Shown: positions 63,086-64,000 of the stretch, piece by piece
Layout of the letters: every line of letters starts with the position of its first letter
How positions within the stretch are numbered: position 1 is the stretch's first letter
Source: Dyadobacter fermentans DSM 18053
Lineage (GTDB): Bacteria; Bacteroidota; Bacteroidia; Cytophagales; Spirosomataceae
Assembly: GCF_000023125.1 (NCBI RefSeq)
Contig: NC_013037.1
Span: forward strand, 3,038,001 to 3,102,000
Direction: 5' to 3'
Length of the DNA stretch: 64,000 nucleotides
Made by a program: the position numbers and the translations under genes
The notes under the pieces: model-generated
What the model was told of the DNA's origin: nothing
Database searches by the model: none
The model's input: the letters and a program-made list of their open reading frames with translations, nothing else

Positions 63086-64000
63086 CTATTTCGCACCCAG
63101 ATGTGCCTGCTGCGCCGGGGCGAGGTCGATGGTTACTTTCCTTATCTTATCGGTAAATGCAAAAGGCACTTTGTAGGTGTCCCCTACCGGCGTAAGGTCA
63201 TCAAAACCTACGTTCACGCCTTCATGCAGGTACAATGCATCCGAGGTTTTCGGAAGCGTCCCTTCCCCTACCTTGGAATTATTGACATACAAAGTAACCG
63301 CGCCGCCGCCATTCTGATCATATTGCACGCTTGCTTTGAGTTCTGCCTTTCCGGCCGGCAGCGTGGCGTTTGCGGAACTTACCACATATTTGTTGCCATC
63401 GCCCACGGCGTAGGTGAAATGCAGTTTCTGATTTTGGATAAAAAAGCTCAGCCCGCCCGCCGCTCCGCCTCTCGATAGCAGCACACCTTCTGCCTGCACG
63501 CCCGACAACTCCACATCCGCGATGATAGAAAACGAGCGTTTCAATGCAAACGGGCTGGCGATGTCGATGATCGTCGATTGGCCTGGGTACAGCACTACCC
63601 TGTCCACATGGTTATAGGCCGTCGGTAATGTAAATGGCTCCGTTCCGTCTTTGAGCGGGTAAACGTTGTATTTCAAAGCTTCACTATCGAACAATGCTTT
63701 CAGCTCCTTCAACTTGCCCGGATTGGATGCTGCCAGGTCGTTGGTTTCGTTGAAATCTTCATTGACATTATAAAGCTCCCATTTGTCTTTTTCAAAATCC
63801 TGGCCTTTCACGTGCAGAGAACCTGCCTTCCACCCGTCCTTGTAAATCGACCGTGAGCCGCGGATCTCGTAGTATTGGACCGTATGGCGGCTTTTCGCGC
63901 CGGCGTCATTGAGGCTGTAAGCCAGGCTGGTGCCCTCGATCGGGTCTTGTTTGATACCGTTCAAAACGGCGGGCGCCTTGATGTTCAGCAGTTCGAGTGT
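63086..64000 (-). CDS. Arylsulfatase, C-terminal part (N-terminus off the right edge)
   Basis: About 304 residues of the C-terminal part of a sulfatase; the frame runs open to the window edge and starts beyond it. The visible first part (NIKAPAVLNGIKQDPIEGTS, then ETNDLAASNPGKLKELKAL) is the end of an arylsulfatase catalytic domain. The last ~170 residues are a beta-sandwich resembling LamG/concanavalin-like modules (FSIIADVELSGVQAEGVLLS; LYVNNSKVGEGTLP). The CxPSR or CxAxR motif is outside the window. It precedes the next sulfatase by 28 bases in the same direction. Confidence 0.85.
   Translation of the reverse strand, partial: TLELLNIKAPAVLNGIKQDPIEGTSLAYSLNDAGAKSRHTVQYYEIRGSRSIYKDGWKAGSLHVKGQDFEKDKWELYNVNEDFNETNDLAASNPGKLKELKALFDSEALKYNVYPLKDGTEPFTLPTAYNHVDRVVLYPGQSTIIDIASPFALKRSFSIIADVELSGVQAEGVLLSRGGAAGGLSFFIQNQKLHFTYAVGDGNKYVVSSANATLPAGKAELKASVQYDQNGGGAVTLYVNNSKVGEGTLPKTSDALYLHEGVNVGFDDLTPVGDTYKVPFAFTDKIRKVTIDLAPAQQAHLGAK

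Noticed and set aside
1..64000. tRNA, rRNA, CRISPR, insertion sequence, prophage
   Set aside because: No CCA-ended cloverleaf, rRNA segment, regular short repeats, transposase or integrase was seen. A tRNAscan or ISfinder run would settle it.

Overview
The window looks like a chromosomal segment of a Bacteroidota bacterium of the Cytophagales, most likely Dyadobacter or a close relative. The evidence is a large secreted protein with a type IX (Por) secretion C-terminal sorting domain, an OMP_b-brl_3-type outer-membrane receptor, a DUF4834 protein, BshA of bacillithiol synthesis, an archaeal-like UbiA prenyltransferase, a carbamoyl-phosphate synthase large subunit without its C-terminal regulatory domain, few Shine-Dalgarno sequences, and repeated upstream elements of the Bacteroidota form TTG-N17-23-TAnnTTTG. 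The genus is an inference from general resemblance; no database was searched.

Layout. 1-600: a VapBC-type toxin-antitoxin pair cut by the left edge. 0.8-6.8 kb: an XRE regulator, an outer-membrane-type protein, a detached nuoB-nuoC pair, a thioredoxin-like protein without CXXC and a BamA/TamA-like barrel. 7-14.2 kb: carB and a 1414-residue secreted protein made of seven ~187-residue repeats. 14.3-22.7 kb: DUF4834, bshA, a UbiA prenyltransferase, a DUF3108-like protein, purN with an EamA transporter and a J-domain protein, a small beta-barrel and a GT-C-like membrane protein. 22.9-30.8 kb: a DEAD-box helicase with an ABC exporter, a candidate structured non-coding RNA, hemA, a histidine kinase, a lipoprotein and a LuxE-like acyl-protein synthetase. 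31-35.7 kb: a Tat-signal gluconate-dehydrogenase subunit 3 with a GMC oxidoreductase, a NagX-like acyltransferase, a VOC protein and a DUF2383 protein.

36-45 kb: two tandem-parvulin chaperones with a MoxR ATPase, a ketoglutarate-semialdehyde-type dehydrogenase, truA and glnS. 45-50.9 kb: higBA, an unknown protein, ferritin, an HPP protein, and FUSC-ywbE-EamA. 50.9-57.9 kb: a four-PAS histidine kinase with its response regulator, an OMP receptor and a MATE exporter. 58-60.4 kb: a GapN-like dehydrogenase and a decayed DUF6934 locus. 60.4-64 kb: an arylsulfatase - sulfatase - rhodanese/thioredoxin operon running off the right edge.

Most of this is a housekeeping chromosome with short operons separated by good intrinsic terminators. 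No tRNA, rRNA, CRISPR array, insertion sequence or prophage was recognised. The items most worth follow-up are the candidate RNA at about 26087-26240, the frameshifted DUF6934 relic, the seven-repeat T9SS protein, the orphan nuoBC pair, the GapN-like enzyme without the usual LELGGK glutamate, the GMC enzyme with a putative iron-sulfur cysteine motif, and the sulfatase-linked thioredoxin whose rhodanese domain lacks its catalytic cysteine. None can be claimed as a wholly new system from sequence alone.
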